64,000 bases of DNA, from positions 124,001 to 188,000 of the forward strand of contig NZ_JAVCWH010000004.1 in NCBI RefSeq assembly GCF_030846195.1. The letters run 5' to 3'. Positions within the stretch are counted from its first letter, which is position 1. Every line of letters begins with the position of its first letter. This DNA comes from Paracoccus yibinensis (GTDB lineage Bacteria; Pseudomonadota; Alphaproteobacteria; Rhodobacterales; Rhodobacteraceae). The notes under the pieces are model-generated. The model had not been told where the DNA came from. It did no database searches and saw nothing but the letters and a program-made list of their open reading frames with translations. The translations under genes were made by a program, and so were the position numbers. This document shows, in pieces, positions 53,670-62,421 of the stretch.

Positions 53670-54629
53670 ATGACCATCAAGACCCTGCTGGGAACAGCGG
53701 CATTTCTTGCCATGACCGCCGGCGGCGCGTTTGCCGAAGGCGAAACTGTCGGCTTTTCGCAGATCGGATCCGAATCGGGCTGGCGCGCGGCTGAAACCAC
53801 GCTGACCCGCCAGCAGGCCGAGGAACGCGGCATCCAGCTGCAATTCTCGGACGCGCAGCAGAAGCAGGAAAACCAGATCGCCGCGATCCGGTCCTTCATC
53901 GCCCAGGGCGTGGACGCGATCCTGCTGGCTCCGGTGGTGGCGACCGGATGGGATTCCGTGCTGCAAGAAGCGAAGGAGGCCGAGATCCCCGTCGTCCTGC
54001 TGGACCGGCAGGTGGATAGCAGCGAAGATCTCTACCTGACCGCCGTGGGCTCGAACCTGGTCCACGAAGGCGAGGTTGCGGGCGAATGGCTGGCGAAGGA
54101 AGTCGGCGACCGCGAATGCCGCATCGTCGAATTGCAGGGCACGACCGGATCCAGCCCCGCCATCGACCGCAAGACCGGCTTCGAGAACGCCATCAAGGAC
54201 CACCCGAACCTGTCCATCGTGCGCAGCCAGACCGGCGATTTCACCCGCGCCCTGGGCAAGGAGGTCATGGAAAGCTTCCTCCAGGCCGAGAACGGCGGCA
54301 AGGACATTTGCGCGCTTTACGCCCATAACGACGACATGGCCGTGGGCGCCATCCAGGCCATCAAGGAGGCCGGGCTGAAGCCGGGCAGCGACATTCTGGT
54401 CGTCTCGATCGACGGTGTGCCCGACCTGTTCCAGGCCATGGCCAATGGCGAGGCGAATGCCACCGTCGAACTGACGCCGAACATGGCCGGCCCCGCCTTT
54501 GACGCGCTGGCGGCCTATTGGGCGGACGGCACGGTGCCGCCGAAGTTCATCCAGACGGAATCGAAGCTGTACACCCAGGCCGACGATCCCGCCGGCGAAT
54601 ACGAACGCCGCAAGGGGCTGGGCTACTGA
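53670..54629 (+). CDS. ytfQ: Galactofuranose-type sugar-binding protein YtfQ
   Basis: A 319-residue periplasmic binding protein with a Sec signal (residues 1-22, ending GGAFA). Motifs are VGFSQIGSESGWRAAET, DAQQKQENQIAAIRSFIAQGVD and LDRQVDSSEDLYLTAVGSN, and the hinge GSDILVVSIDGVPDLFQAM. This is very close to E. coli YtfQ, which binds galactofuranose. AAGGGAGGAAG is upstream of ATG 53670. Confidence 0.92.
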   Translation: MTIKTLLGTAAFLAMTAGGAFAEGETVGFSQIGSESGWRAAETTLTRQQAEERGIQLQFSDAQQKQENQIAAIRSFIAQGVDAILLAPVVATGWDSVLQEAKEAEIPVVLLDRQVDSSEDLYLTAVGSNLVHEGEVAGEWLAKEVGDRECRIVELQGTTGSSPAIDRKTGFENAIKDHPNLSIVRSQTGDFTRALGKEVMESFLQAENGGKDICALYAHNDDMAVGAIQAIKEAGLKPGSDILVVSIDGVPDLFQAMANGEANATVELTPNMAGPAFDALAAYWADGTVPPKFIQTESKLYTQADDPAGEYERRKGLGY

Positions 54630-54637
54630 GCCTTTCG

Positions 54638-54660
54638 CCGGGCCGCCCCGCGCGGCCCGG
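54638..54660 (+). terminator. Hairpin after ytfQ
   Basis: Stem CCGGGCCG (54638-54645), complementary arm 54653-54660, 7-base loop, no T run. It sits eight bases past the ytfQ stop, the same place as the hairpins after the other binding-protein genes. Confidence 0.65.
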
Positions 54661-54686
54661 TGTTCCATGACGAAGGGGAAGGCGTC

Positions 54687-56180
54687 ATGCTGCTGTCCAT
54701 CCGGTCGCTGACCAAGACATTTCCGGGCACGCGCGCGCTGGATGCGGTCGATTTCGACCTGCGCGCGGGCGAGGTTCATGCGCTTCTGGGCGAGAACGGC
54801 GCAGGCAAGTCCACGCTGATCAAGTGCCTGACCGGCGCCTATCGCCGCGACGGCGGCACGGTGGTGCTGGACGGCGCCCCCATCGACCCCCAGTCCACCG
54901 CCCATGCGCAGGAATTGGGCATCGGCACGGTTTACCAGGAGGTGAACCTGCTGCCGAACCTGACGGTCGCGCAGAACCTGATGTTCGGGCGCGAACCGCG
55001 CCGCTGGGGCCTGATCCAGACCCGCGCCATGCGGGCGCAGGCCCGCGCGATGCTGGCCCAATACGGGCTGGACCTGGACGTGGACCGCGACCTTGGCACC
55101 TATTCCGTGGCCATCCAGCAGATCATCGCCATCGCCCGCGCGGTGGCGCTGTCGGGCAAGGTGCTGATCCTGGACGAGCCCACCGCATCGCTGGACGCGG
55201 CCGAGGTGCGGATGGTCTTCGACGTGGTGCGGGGGTTGCGGGAACGGGGCCTGGGCATCGTCTTCGTGTCGCATTTCCTGGACCAGGTGTTCGATCTGAC
55301 CGACCGGGTGACAGTGCTGAGGAACGGCCGCAGGATCGTGACCGCCGACACCGCCAGCCTGGACCGCGTCCGCCTGATCGAACACATGCTGGGCCGGGAA
55401 CTGGAGGACGCGACCAGCCATCAGGCCCTGGCGCGCGGCCCCCGCCCGCCCATGCTGGAGTTTCGCGGGCTGGGTCGTCGCGGCATGGTGGAACCCTTCG
55501 ACCTGGCGGTGGGGCAGGGCGAGGTCGTGGGCCTGGCCGGCCTGCTGGGATCGGGCCGCACGGAAAGCGCCGAACTGCTGTTCGGGCTGCTGGGCGCCCA
55601 TTCGGGGCAGGCGCGCGACCAGCAGGGGCCGCTGGACCTGCGCAGTCCCCGCACGGCCATCGCGGCAGGCTTCGGCTTCGTCCCCGAGGAGCGCAAGACC
55701 GACGGGATCGTGGCGGACCTGTCGATCCGCGAGAACATCATCCTGGGCCTGCAAGCCCGGCGCGGTTGGGCGCGGCCCATTCCGCGCGGCGAGCAGAACC
55801 GGCTGGCCGACGACTATATCCGGCGGCTGGACATCCGCACCTCGGGTCGGGAAAAGCGCATCGGGGAACTTTCGGGCGGCAACCAGCAGAAGGTCGTGCT
55901 GGCCCGCTGGCTGGCGATGAACCCGCGCTTCCTGATCCTGGACGAACCCACGCGCGGCATCGACGTGGGCGCGCATGCCGAGATCGTGCGCCTGATCCAC
56001 GAACTGGTGGAGCAGGGCATGTCTCTGCTGGTGATTTCCTCGGAAATCGACGAGCTGATCTCCGTGTCCGACCGCGTGATCGTGTTGCGCGACCGCCGCC
56101 ATGTCGCCGAACTGACGGGCGAGGAGATCGCCCCGAACCGCATCATGCAGGCCATCGCCGCCACCGAAAGGGCCGCGTGA
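54687..56180 (+). CDS. ytfR: Galactofuranose ABC transporter ATPase YtfR
   Basis: A 497-residue tandem ATPase. Walker A is [12 protein letters not shown], and the second half has LLGSGRTESAELLFG, the signature [16 protein letters not shown] and [16 protein letters not shown]. It is the energy source for YtfQ-YtfT-YjfF. ATG 54687 follows GAAGGGGAAGG; the longer frame lies in the gap. It ends in a TGATG overlap with ytfT. Confidence 0.92.
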   Translation: MLLSIRSLTKTFPGTRALDAVDFDLRAGEVHALLGENGAGKSTLIKCLTGAYRRDGGTVVLDGAPIDPQSTAHAQELGIGTVYQEVNLLPNLTVAQNLMFGREPRRWGLIQTRAMRAQARAMLAQYGLDLDVDRDLGTYSVAIQQIIAIARAVALSGKVLILDEPTASLDAAEVRMVFDVVRGLRERGLGIVFVSHFLDQVFDLTDRVTVLRNGRRIVTADTASLDRVRLIEHMLGRELEDATSHQALARGPRPPMLEFRGLGRRGMVEPFDLAVGQGEVVGLAGLLGSGRTESAELLFGLLGAHSGQARDQQGPLDLRSPRTAIAAGFGFVPEERKTDGIVADLSIRENIILGLQARRGWARPIPRGEQNRLADDYIRRLDIRTSGREKRIGELSGGNQQKVVLARWLAMNPRFLILDEPTRGIDVGAHAEIVRLIHELVEQGMSLLVISSEIDELISVSDRVIVLRDRRHVAELTGEEIAPNRIMQAIAATERAA

Positions 56181-57193
56181 TGGAGATGCTGAAGCGCCTT
56201 GCCCCGCAACTGATCGCCCTTGCCGCCCTGGTCGCGGTGGTGACGGCGCTGTATCCGGCCTTCCTGACCATCCAAATGAACGACGGGCGGCTGGTCGGGC
56301 CGGTCATCGACGTGCTGAAGCGCGCGGCCCCTGTGGCCCTTCTGGCGGTCGGCATGACGCTGGTGATCGCCACGCGCGGCATCGACCTGTCCGTGGGCAC
56401 GATCATGGCGATCTGCGGCGCGGTTGCCGCCGCCACCATCGCCGCCGGGTGGGGCCTGCCCGCCGCGCTGCTGCTGGCCCTTGGCGCGGGCGTCTTGGCG
56501 GGGCTGTGGAACGGCACGCTGGTCGCCATTGTCGGCATCCAGCCCTTCGTCGCCACGCTGATCCTGATGACCATGGGGCGCGGCGTGGCCCAACTGATCA
56601 CCGAGGGGCGGATCCTCACCTTCACCGATCCGGGCTTCGGCTGGATCGGCTCGGGCGCGGTCCTCGGCCTGCCGGTGCCCACCTGGATCTGGATCGTCAC
56701 CGCCATCGCCACCGCCCTGTTGATGCGCCGCACCGCGCTTGGCCTGCTGGTCGAGGCCATCGGCATCAACCGCCGCGCCAGCACCCTGGCGGGCGTCAAC
56801 GCCACCGTGCTGCTGATCGCGGTCTATGTGGCATCGGGCCTTTGTGCCGCCTTGGCTGGGTTGATCGTCACCGCCGACATCCGCGGGGCCGACGCCAACA
56901 ATGCCGGGCTGTGGCTGGAACTTGACGCGATCCTGGCCGTGGTGATCGGCGGCAATTCCCTGCTGGGGGGGCGGTTCTCCATCGCGGCATCCATCATCGG
57001 CGCGCTGATCATCCAGACCATCAGCATCGGCATCCGCCTGATCGGCTTTCCGTCGGAATACAACCTCATCATCAAGGCCGGGCTGGTGCTGGTGATCCTG
57101 GTCCTGCAATCGCCGCGCATCGCCGCCGAATGGCGGTTGTGGCGCGACAGCCACCGCGCGCAGCGCGAGGCCACGTTGCGGAGGCCGACATGA
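56180..57193 (+). CDS. ytfT: Galactofuranose ABC transporter permease YtfT
   Basis: A 337-residue permease with about nine helices: LVIATRGIDLSVGTIMAICGA and GIQPFVATLILMTMGRG near residues 125-145 are family markers, as is DAILAVVIGGNSLLGGRFS near residue 255. It starts at the ytfR stop. A second ATG six bases later is possible. ATGA overlap with yjfF follows. Confidence 0.92.
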   Translation: MEMLKRLAPQLIALAALVAVVTALYPAFLTIQMNDGRLVGPVIDVLKRAAPVALLAVGMTLVIATRGIDLSVGTIMAICGAVAAATIAAGWGLPAALLLALGAGVLAGLWNGTLVAIVGIQPFVATLILMTMGRGVAQLITEGRILTFTDPGFGWIGSGAVLGLPVPTWIWIVTAIATALLMRRTALGLLVEAIGINRRASTLAGVNATVLLIAVYVASGLCAALAGLIVTADIRGADANNAGLWLELDAILAVVIGGNSLLGGRFSIAASIIGALIIQTISIGIRLIGFPSEYNLIIKAGLVLVILVLQSPRIAAEWRLWRDSHRAQREATLRRPT

Positions 57194-58161
57194 ACACCCG
57201 CGCGCTGCCCCTTTACGTCACCGTCGGAATCTTCCTGCTGGCCTATCTGGTCTTCTGGCTCCAGTTCCCGAACATCCTGTCTACGCGTGTGATAGGCAAC
57301 CTGCTGACCGACAATGCCTATCTGGGCATCGTTGCGGTCGGCATGACGCTGGTGATCCTGTCGGGCGGCATCGACCTGTCGGTGGGCTCGGTGATCGCCT
57401 TTTCCGGCGTGTTCATCGCGATCCTGTTGCGCGACACCTCGCTGCATCCGCTGCTGGTCTTTGCCCTGCTGCTGGCGCTGACCACTGCCTTCGGGGCGGG
57501 CATGGGCTTCCTGATCGACCGGCTGGCCATGCCCGCCTTCATCGTCACGCTGGCGGGCATGTTCCTGGCGCGGGGGGCGGCCTATATCCTGTCCATCGAC
57601 TCGGTCCCGATCCAGCACCCCTTCTATGAGGCGCTGCAAAAGGCCTATTGGCTGATGCCGGGCAAGGGGCGGCTGACGCTGATCGGGGTGCTGATGGTCC
57701 TGACCTTTGTCGTTGGCATGATCGTCGCCCACAAGACCCGCTTCGGCGCATCCGTCTATGCCCTGGGCGGGGGCGAGGCGACGGCCCGGCTGATGGGCGT
57801 CAGGCAGGGGCGCACGACGGTGCTGGTCTATGCGTTCTCTGGCGCTATGGCTGGATTGGCCGGGATCGTCTTTTCCATCTACACCGGGTCGGGCTATTCG
57901 CTGGCGACGGTGGGGACCGAACTGACGGCCATTGCCGCCGTGGTGATCGGCGGCGCGCTGCTGACCGGGGGCGCGGGCTACATGTTCGGCACCTTCGTGG
58001 GCGTGCTGACCATGGGGCTAATCCAGACCTATATCGTCTTCGACGGCAGCCTGTCGTCCTGGTGGACCAAGATCGTCATCGGGATCCTTTTGCTGGCCTT
58101 CATCCTTCTGCAAAAGGGATTGCTGAAACTGTCGCAGATGCGGCTTGCCAAGGGGACATGA
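57190..58161 (+). CDS. yjfF: Galactofuranose ABC transporter permease YjfF
   Basis: A 323-residue second permease, paralogous to YtfT, with [40 protein letters not shown] and the coupling loop. YtfT and YjfF form the heterodimeric channel. TGA of this gene overlaps ATG 58158 of the next. Confidence 0.92.
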   Translation: MNTRALPLYVTVGIFLLAYLVFWLQFPNILSTRVIGNLLTDNAYLGIVAVGMTLVILSGGIDLSVGSVIAFSGVFIAILLRDTSLHPLLVFALLLALTTAFGAGMGFLIDRLAMPAFIVTLAGMFLARGAAYILSIDSVPIQHPFYEALQKAYWLMPGKGRLTLIGVLMVLTFVVGMIVAHKTRFGASVYALGGGEATARLMGVRQGRTTVLVYAFSGAMAGLAGIVFSIYTGSGYSLATVGTELTAIAAVVIGGALLTGGAGYMFGTFVGVLTMGLIQTYIVFDGSLSSWWTKIVIGILLLAFILLQKGLLKLSQMRLAKGT

Positions 58162-59003
58162 TGATTCACGACAACCGCCAGTGCCAGTTGGGCGAGGGCG
58201 CCTTCTGGCACCCCGAGCGCCAGCAGTTCTTCTGGTTCGACATCCTGGGCCGGCGGCTTTTGTCGCAGGACGCGGATAGCAAGCCGCTGGAATGGGGACT
58301 GGACCGCATCGCCTCGGCCGCGGGCTGGATCGACCGCGACCGGCTGCTGGTCGCGACCGAAACGGGGCTGGCGGTCCTGTCGCTGGAAGACGGGTCGCTC
58401 ACCGAGGTGGCAAAGGTCGAGGCCGACAATCCCGCCACGCGGTCGAACGACGGCCGCGCCGACCGGCAGGGCGGGTTCTGGTTCGGCACGATGGGCAAGA
58501 AGGGTGAGCCTGGGAAGGGCGCGCTTTACCGCTTCCATCGCGGAGAGATCCGCAAGCTGGTGGATCCCATCACCATTCCGAACTCCCTCTGCTTTTCGCC
58601 CGACGGGCGGACGGTGCATTATTCGGACACGGACCGCAGCATCGTCTGGCGGCAGGGGCTGGACGGCGACGGCTGGCCGGTGGGGAACCGCCAGGTCTAT
58701 CTGGACCTGTCCGCGCAGGGCTGGTCGCCTGATGGCGCGGTGATCGACGCCGATGGCGGCTTCTGCTGCGCGATCTGGGGGCAGGGCGCGGTGATGCGCT
58801 TTGACGCCGACGGCAACCGGACTCATGAATGGAAGGTCGGCGGCCAGCATTCGTCCTGCCCGGCCTTTGGCGGCCCCGGCCTGTCGCACCTGCTGGTCAC
58901 GACCGCCCTGGACGGGATCGAGGATCCCGATGATGCTCAGGGCAAGACCTATCTGCTGGAAACCGGCCTGGCCGGATTGCCGGAACCGCAGGTGATCCTG
59001 TGA
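58158..59003 (+). CDS. SMP-30/gluconolactonase-family sugar lactonase
   Basis: A 281-residue calcium-dependent lactonase that opens the lactone made by the dehydrogenase. Motifs are the N-terminal LGEGAFWHPERQQFFWFDIL with a metal-binding glutamate, SNDGRADRQGGFWFGTMGKK, PNSLCFSPDGRTVHYSDTD and the SPDGAVIDADGGFCCA loop. The E, N and D residues that bind calcium in SMP-30 are all present. Two ATG codons (58158, 58161) overlap the yjfF stop. Confidence 0.88.
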   Translation: MMIHDNRQCQLGEGAFWHPERQQFFWFDILGRRLLSQDADSKPLEWGLDRIASAAGWIDRDRLLVATETGLAVLSLEDGSLTEVAKVEADNPATRSNDGRADRQGGFWFGTMGKKGEPGKGALYRFHRGEIRKLVDPITIPNSLCFSPDGRTVHYSDTDRSIVWRQGLDGDGWPVGNRQVYLDLSAQGWSPDGAVIDADGGFCCAIWGQGAVMRFDADGNRTHEWKVGGQHSSCPAFGGPGLSHLLVTTALDGIEDPDDAQGKTYLLETGLAGLPEPQVIL

Positions 59004-59971
59004 GCGACTGGACCCTGCCGGACGGGCGCAAGGTTGACCGGCTGACCCTGCGCGGCGGCGGGCTGACGGCGCAGGTCCTGACGCTGGGCGCGACCGTGCA
59101 GGATCTGCGGATGGAGGGGGTGGATCATCCCCTGGTCCTCGGCTGCCCGAACCCGGCGGATTATCTGGGCGGCGGACTTTACATGGGCGCCATTGTCGGG
59201 CGCTTTGCCAACCGCATCGGCGGCGCGCGGTTCACGCTGGACGGGCGGGAACACCGCACCGATCCGAATTTCAAGGGCCGCCACACCCTTCATGGCGGGA
59301 AGCACGGGACGAACTGGCACATCTGGACGGTCGAGGCTGCGCGTGACGACAGCGCCACCCTGTCGCTGCTGCTGCCGGATGGAGAGATGGGCTTTCCCGG
59401 CGCCATGACCATCCGTGCCACCGTCGCCCTGCGTGATGGTGCCCTGGTCTTCGACATCCAGGCCAGCACAGACGCACCGACGCCATGCAACCTGGCGCAT
59501 CACGGATACTTCAACCTCGATGGCGGGGGCGATGTGCGGAAGCATCGGCTGCGGGTCGCGGCGGACCGCTATCTGCCCGTTGATGACGACCTGATCCCGT
59601 TGCCGGGCATCGCGCAGGTCGCGGGCACGCGCTTCGATTTCCGGCATGCGCGGCAGATCGAGCCGGGCGAATACGATCACAATTTCTGTCTGTCTGACGG
59701 CCCCGTCGCTCCGTGCGTGGTGGCCGAACTGACCGGGCAAAGCGGCATCCGCATGCAGGTCGAGACGGACCGGCCCGGATTGCAGGTCTATGACGGCGTG
59801 CATTTCGGCGGCCTGGCGGGGCTGGATGGCCGCCGCTATGACCGCTTCGCCGGGGTGGCCCTGGAAACGCAGGGTTGGCCCGACGCGCCGAACCGGCCTG
59901 ATTTCCCCGACGCGATCCTGCGCCCTGACCAGGTTTACCGCCATCACGCCGCCTACAGGTTTTCCCGATGA
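59000..59971 (+). CDS. galM: Aldose 1-epimerase (galactose mutarotase)
   Basis: Interconverts the alpha and beta forms of galactose and related aldoses, so the dehydrogenase can use the sugar quickly. The 323-residue protein has GAIVGRFANRIGGARFTLDG, the TLHGGKHGTNWHIW region, the NLAHHGYFNLDGGG motif with the catalytic histidine, and LQVYDGVHFGG. It starts with GTG 59000, which overlaps the lactonase stop (GTGA). Confidence 0.93.
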   Translation: MSDWTLPDGRKVDRLTLRGGGLTAQVLTLGATVQDLRMEGVDHPLVLGCPNPADYLGGGLYMGAIVGRFANRIGGARFTLDGREHRTDPNFKGRHTLHGGKHGTNWHIWTVEAARDDSATLSLLLPDGEMGFPGAMTIRATVALRDGALVFDIQASTDAPTPCNLAHHGYFNLDGGGDVRKHRLRVAADRYLPVDDDLIPLPGIAQVAGTRFDFRHARQIEPGEYDHNFCLSDGPVAPCVVAELTGQSGIRMQVETDRPGLQVYDGVHFGGLAGLDGRRYDRFAGVALETQGWPDAPNRPDFPDAILRPDQVYRHHAAYRFSR

Positions 59972-60846
59972 CGGCTTTGATCGGCATCGACTGGGGCACG
60001 ACATCGTTCCGCGCCTGGCGCATGGGGCAGGGGGGCGAGGTGCTGGAAACCGTCAGCGACGGCCCCGGCATTCTGGCCGCCGGCGCCTTGCCGGGCGGGT
60101 TCCGGCAGGTGTTGACAGATAGCATCGGCGGCTGGCTTGGCACCGCTCCGATCATCGCATCGGGCATGATCACCAGCCGCAATGGCTGGGTCGAGACGCC
60201 TTACCTGCCCCTGCCGCTTGACACCGCCACCCTGACCGGCAGCCTGACCCTGCATGACGGCATCCATTTCGTCGCCGGCGCGGTCAGCGACCCCGACGGC
60301 CCCGCCCCCGACGTGATGCGCGGCGAGGAAACCGAGATCATCGGCCATCTGGCAGGCGGAGGCGGCGACGGTCTGTTCGTTCTGCCCGGCACCCACAGCA
60401 AATGGGCCATGGCCCGGGGCGGCAAGCTGACCGCCTTCCGCACCGTGATGACGGGCGAGGTCTTCGGGGCGCTGCGCGACCACACCATCCTGGGCCGCCT
60501 GATCCAGCCGGGTCCGGGCAGCGAGAAAGCCTTCCGCCGCGGTGTCGAGGCCGGGCGGCAGGGCGGGGCGCTGCTGGGGCGCATCTTCTCGGCCCGGACG
60601 CTGGCCCTGATGGACCGGCTGGCGTCTGATCAGATCGCGGATTACCTGTCGGGCCTGCTGATCGGGGACGAGGTCGCGCAAGGCGCGCGCGACGCAGGCG
60701 GCCCCGTCACGATCATCGGGCGCGGCGATCTGGCCGCGCGTTATCAGGCAGCCTTCGAGGTGCTGGGCATGGCCGCGCAGATCGCACCGCCGGGCATGGC
60801 GCAGCGGGGGCTTTGGGAAATCGCCCGGACGAGGGGACTGACATGA
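59968..60846 (+). CDS. dgoK: 2-dehydro-3-deoxygalactonokinase DgoK
   Basis: Phosphorylates 2-keto-3-deoxygalactonate. The 292-residue protein is of the DgoK family: GIDWGTTSFRAWRMG at the start, the middle LPGTHSKWAM, RTVMTGEVFGALRDHTILG and a C-terminal region with IIGRGDLAARYQAAFE. The ATP-binding residues are intact. It is ATGA-overlapped with galM and dgoA. Confidence 0.93.
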   Translation: MTALIGIDWGTTSFRAWRMGQGGEVLETVSDGPGILAAGALPGGFRQVLTDSIGGWLGTAPIIASGMITSRNGWVETPYLPLPLDTATLTGSLTLHDGIHFVAGAVSDPDGPAPDVMRGEETEIIGHLAGGGGDGLFVLPGTHSKWAMARGGKLTAFRTVMTGEVFGALRDHTILGRLIQPGPGSEKAFRRGVEAGRQGGALLGRIFSARTLALMDRLASDQIADYLSGLLIGDEVAQGARDAGGPVTIIGRGDLAARYQAAFEVLGMAAQIAPPGMAQRGLWEIARTRGLT

Positions 60847-61463
60847 CCGACTTCGACACCGCCTTCGCCGCAAATCCCCTGATCGCGATCCTGCGCGGCT
60901 TGCGCCCCGAGGAGGCGGCCGACACCGCCCTTGCCCTGACCGGCGCGGGCTTCACGATCATCGAGGTGCCGCTGAACTCGCCCGAGCCGCTGGACAGCAT
61001 CGCCCGGATGGTCGCCGCAACCCCCGATGCCGTCATCGGCGCGGGCACCGTCCTGACCCCCGATCAGGTTGGCGCCGTGGCGGATGCGGGCGGCCGCATC
61101 ATCATCGCGCCGAACTTCGACCCTCGCGTCGCCGCCGAGGCGAGGCGCCTGGAGCTTTCCTATTGTCCCGGCGTCGGCACGGTCAGCGAAGCCTTTGCCG
61201 CGCTGGAGGCAGGGGCGAGCGCGCTGAAGCTGTTCCCGGCCGAGATGATCCCCCCGGCAGCCGTCAAGGCGATGCGCGCGGTCCTGCCGCGCGAGACGCG
61301 CCTGCTGCCGGTTGGCGGCATCGGCCCGGCGACCATGGCGGAGTACGTCCAGGCGGGGGCGGACGGATTCGGGTTGGGATCGGCGCTCTACCGGCCGGGC
61401 CAGGATGCTGCGACAACAGGCCGACGGGCGCAGGACTTCATGGCTGCCTGGCGGGCCTTGTAG
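60843..61463 (+). CDS. dgoA: 2-dehydro-3-deoxy-6-phosphogalactonate aldolase DgoA
   Basis: Cleaves phosphorylated 2-keto-3-deoxygalactonate to pyruvate and glyceraldehyde 3-phosphate, ending the De Ley-Doudoroff route. The 206-residue class I aldolase has the Schiff-base lysine K129 in ALKLFPAEM, plus NPLIAILRGLRPEEA and GAGTVLTPDQV. Its length is typical. It is the last gene of the sugar block. Confidence 0.93.
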   Translation: MTDFDTAFAANPLIAILRGLRPEEAADTALALTGAGFTIIEVPLNSPEPLDSIARMVAATPDAVIGAGTVLTPDQVGAVADAGGRIIIAPNFDPRVAAEARRLELSYCPGVGTVSEAFAALEAGASALKLFPAEMIPPAAVKAMRAVLPRETRLLPVGGIGPATMAEYVQAGADGFGLGSALYRPGQDAATTGRRAQDFMAAWRAL

Positions 61464-61496
61464 GCCTTGACTTAAGTTAAGCCTGCCATCGTTGGG

Positions 61497-61521
61497 GGAA
61501 CATTGCCCCAATGGGTGCGTT
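61497..61521 (+). promoter_or_regulatory. Candidate EcfG-type (general stress response) promoter
   Basis: GGAAC (61497-61501), a 16-base spacer and CGTT (61518-61521) match the EcfG consensus GGAAC-N16/17-CGTT. It points to the following gene, whose ATG lies 49 bases on. No phyR, nepR or ecfG gene is in view, so use by an EcfG-like factor is an inference. Confidence 0.55.
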
Positions 61522-61570
61522 TGAGCCCGTGCGCCGCAGGGGAAGGCGCGACAACATCCGGGAGGATCAG

Positions 61571-62287
61571 ATGAAACCCATGACCACAGGGATTGTCGGG
61601 GCTGCCTTGCTGGCAATGACCGCTGTTTCCGCACAGGCCGATTGCGCCGCCGAGCTTGCGCGCCTGACCGAAGGCGGCGCATCCGGCAGCGCATCCCAGG
61701 GAATTTCCAAGGACGGATCGCTGGCGCCGCTGGAGGGTGCATCTGACGCGGCTGCCACCGGTTCCGCGGCCACGGGAGCCATGTCCACCGACACGGCAAC
61801 CAGCGATGCCACGGCCACTGGTGCGGCAACCGCCGCCTCTGCGTCCAGCGACCCGGCGGCTGCAGGCGCGGCAGATACGGCCGAGGCGGCAGGCATGAAC
61901 AGTGCCGCGCCTGATGGCAGCACATCGGCGGATACCGCCGCCACCGGCATGGCATCAACGGACACAGCAGCCAGCGGAACGGCATCGACGGATACGGCCG
62001 CTGCCGGGGGCGAGGGAATTGCCAAGGACGGATCCCACATGCCGCTGGAGGATGCCTCGGGCCAGCAGGCGGGGGTCGCCATGTCGGGCGCCGATGCGCA
62101 GGCCCAGCAGGAAGGCCAGCCGACCGCGGCCGAACAGGCCATGGGCGAACAGGCTTCCACCGGGCATTCGGCCGGCGCCGGAGACCATTCCACCCGTGAC
62201 GCGCATATCCAGGCCGCGCGCGACGCGCTTGCCGCCGGCGACGAAGAAGCCTGCATGAAGGCCGTGCAGGCAGCACAATCGATGTGA
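61571..62287 (+). CDS. Exported Ala/Thr-rich low-complexity protein of unknown function
   Basis: A 238-residue protein with a Sec signal (residues 1-23, ending VSAQA) followed by CAAELARL, a long Ala/Thr/Ser/Asp-rich stretch (STDTA and similar, about residues 60-140), and a more ordinary helical end (residues 170-238) with EEACMKAVQAAQSM. A 15-residue motif occurs twice, GISKDGSLAPLEGAS and GIAKDGSHMPLEDAS, flanking the low-complexity part. Two cysteines could make a disulfide. GGGAGGAT is upstream of ATG 61571. I do not recognise the family. The EcfG-type promoter suggests a stress role. Confidence 0.75.
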   Translation: MKPMTTGIVGAALLAMTAVSAQADCAAELARLTEGGASGSASQGISKDGSLAPLEGASDAAATGSAATGAMSTDTATSDATATGAATAASASSDPAAAGAADTAEAAGMNSAAPDGSTSADTAATGMASTDTAASGTASTDTAAAGGEGIAKDGSHMPLEDASGQQAGVAMSGADAQAQQEGQPTAAEQAMGEQASTGHSAGAGDHSTRDAHIQAARDALAAGDEEACMKAVQAAQSM

Positions 62288-62297
62288 TGAACGCCCA

Positions 62298-62319
62298 GGC
62301 GGGGGCCGATGCCCCCGCC
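62298..62319 (+). terminator. Terminator after the Ala/Thr-rich gene
   Basis: A perfect 9-bp stem (GGCGGGGGC 62298-62306, complement 62311-62319), loop CGAT, with only a weak tail after it. It ends the single-gene transcript. Confidence 0.7.
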
Positions 62320-62421
62320 ATACTTGCCGATCATGGCCGTTCGGGCAAATAAGGCTGGAATGACGCGCCGCTTTCTGATGAGAGGGGCGCGATCACAGCC
62401 TTGGCCCGGACGGACGATGCG

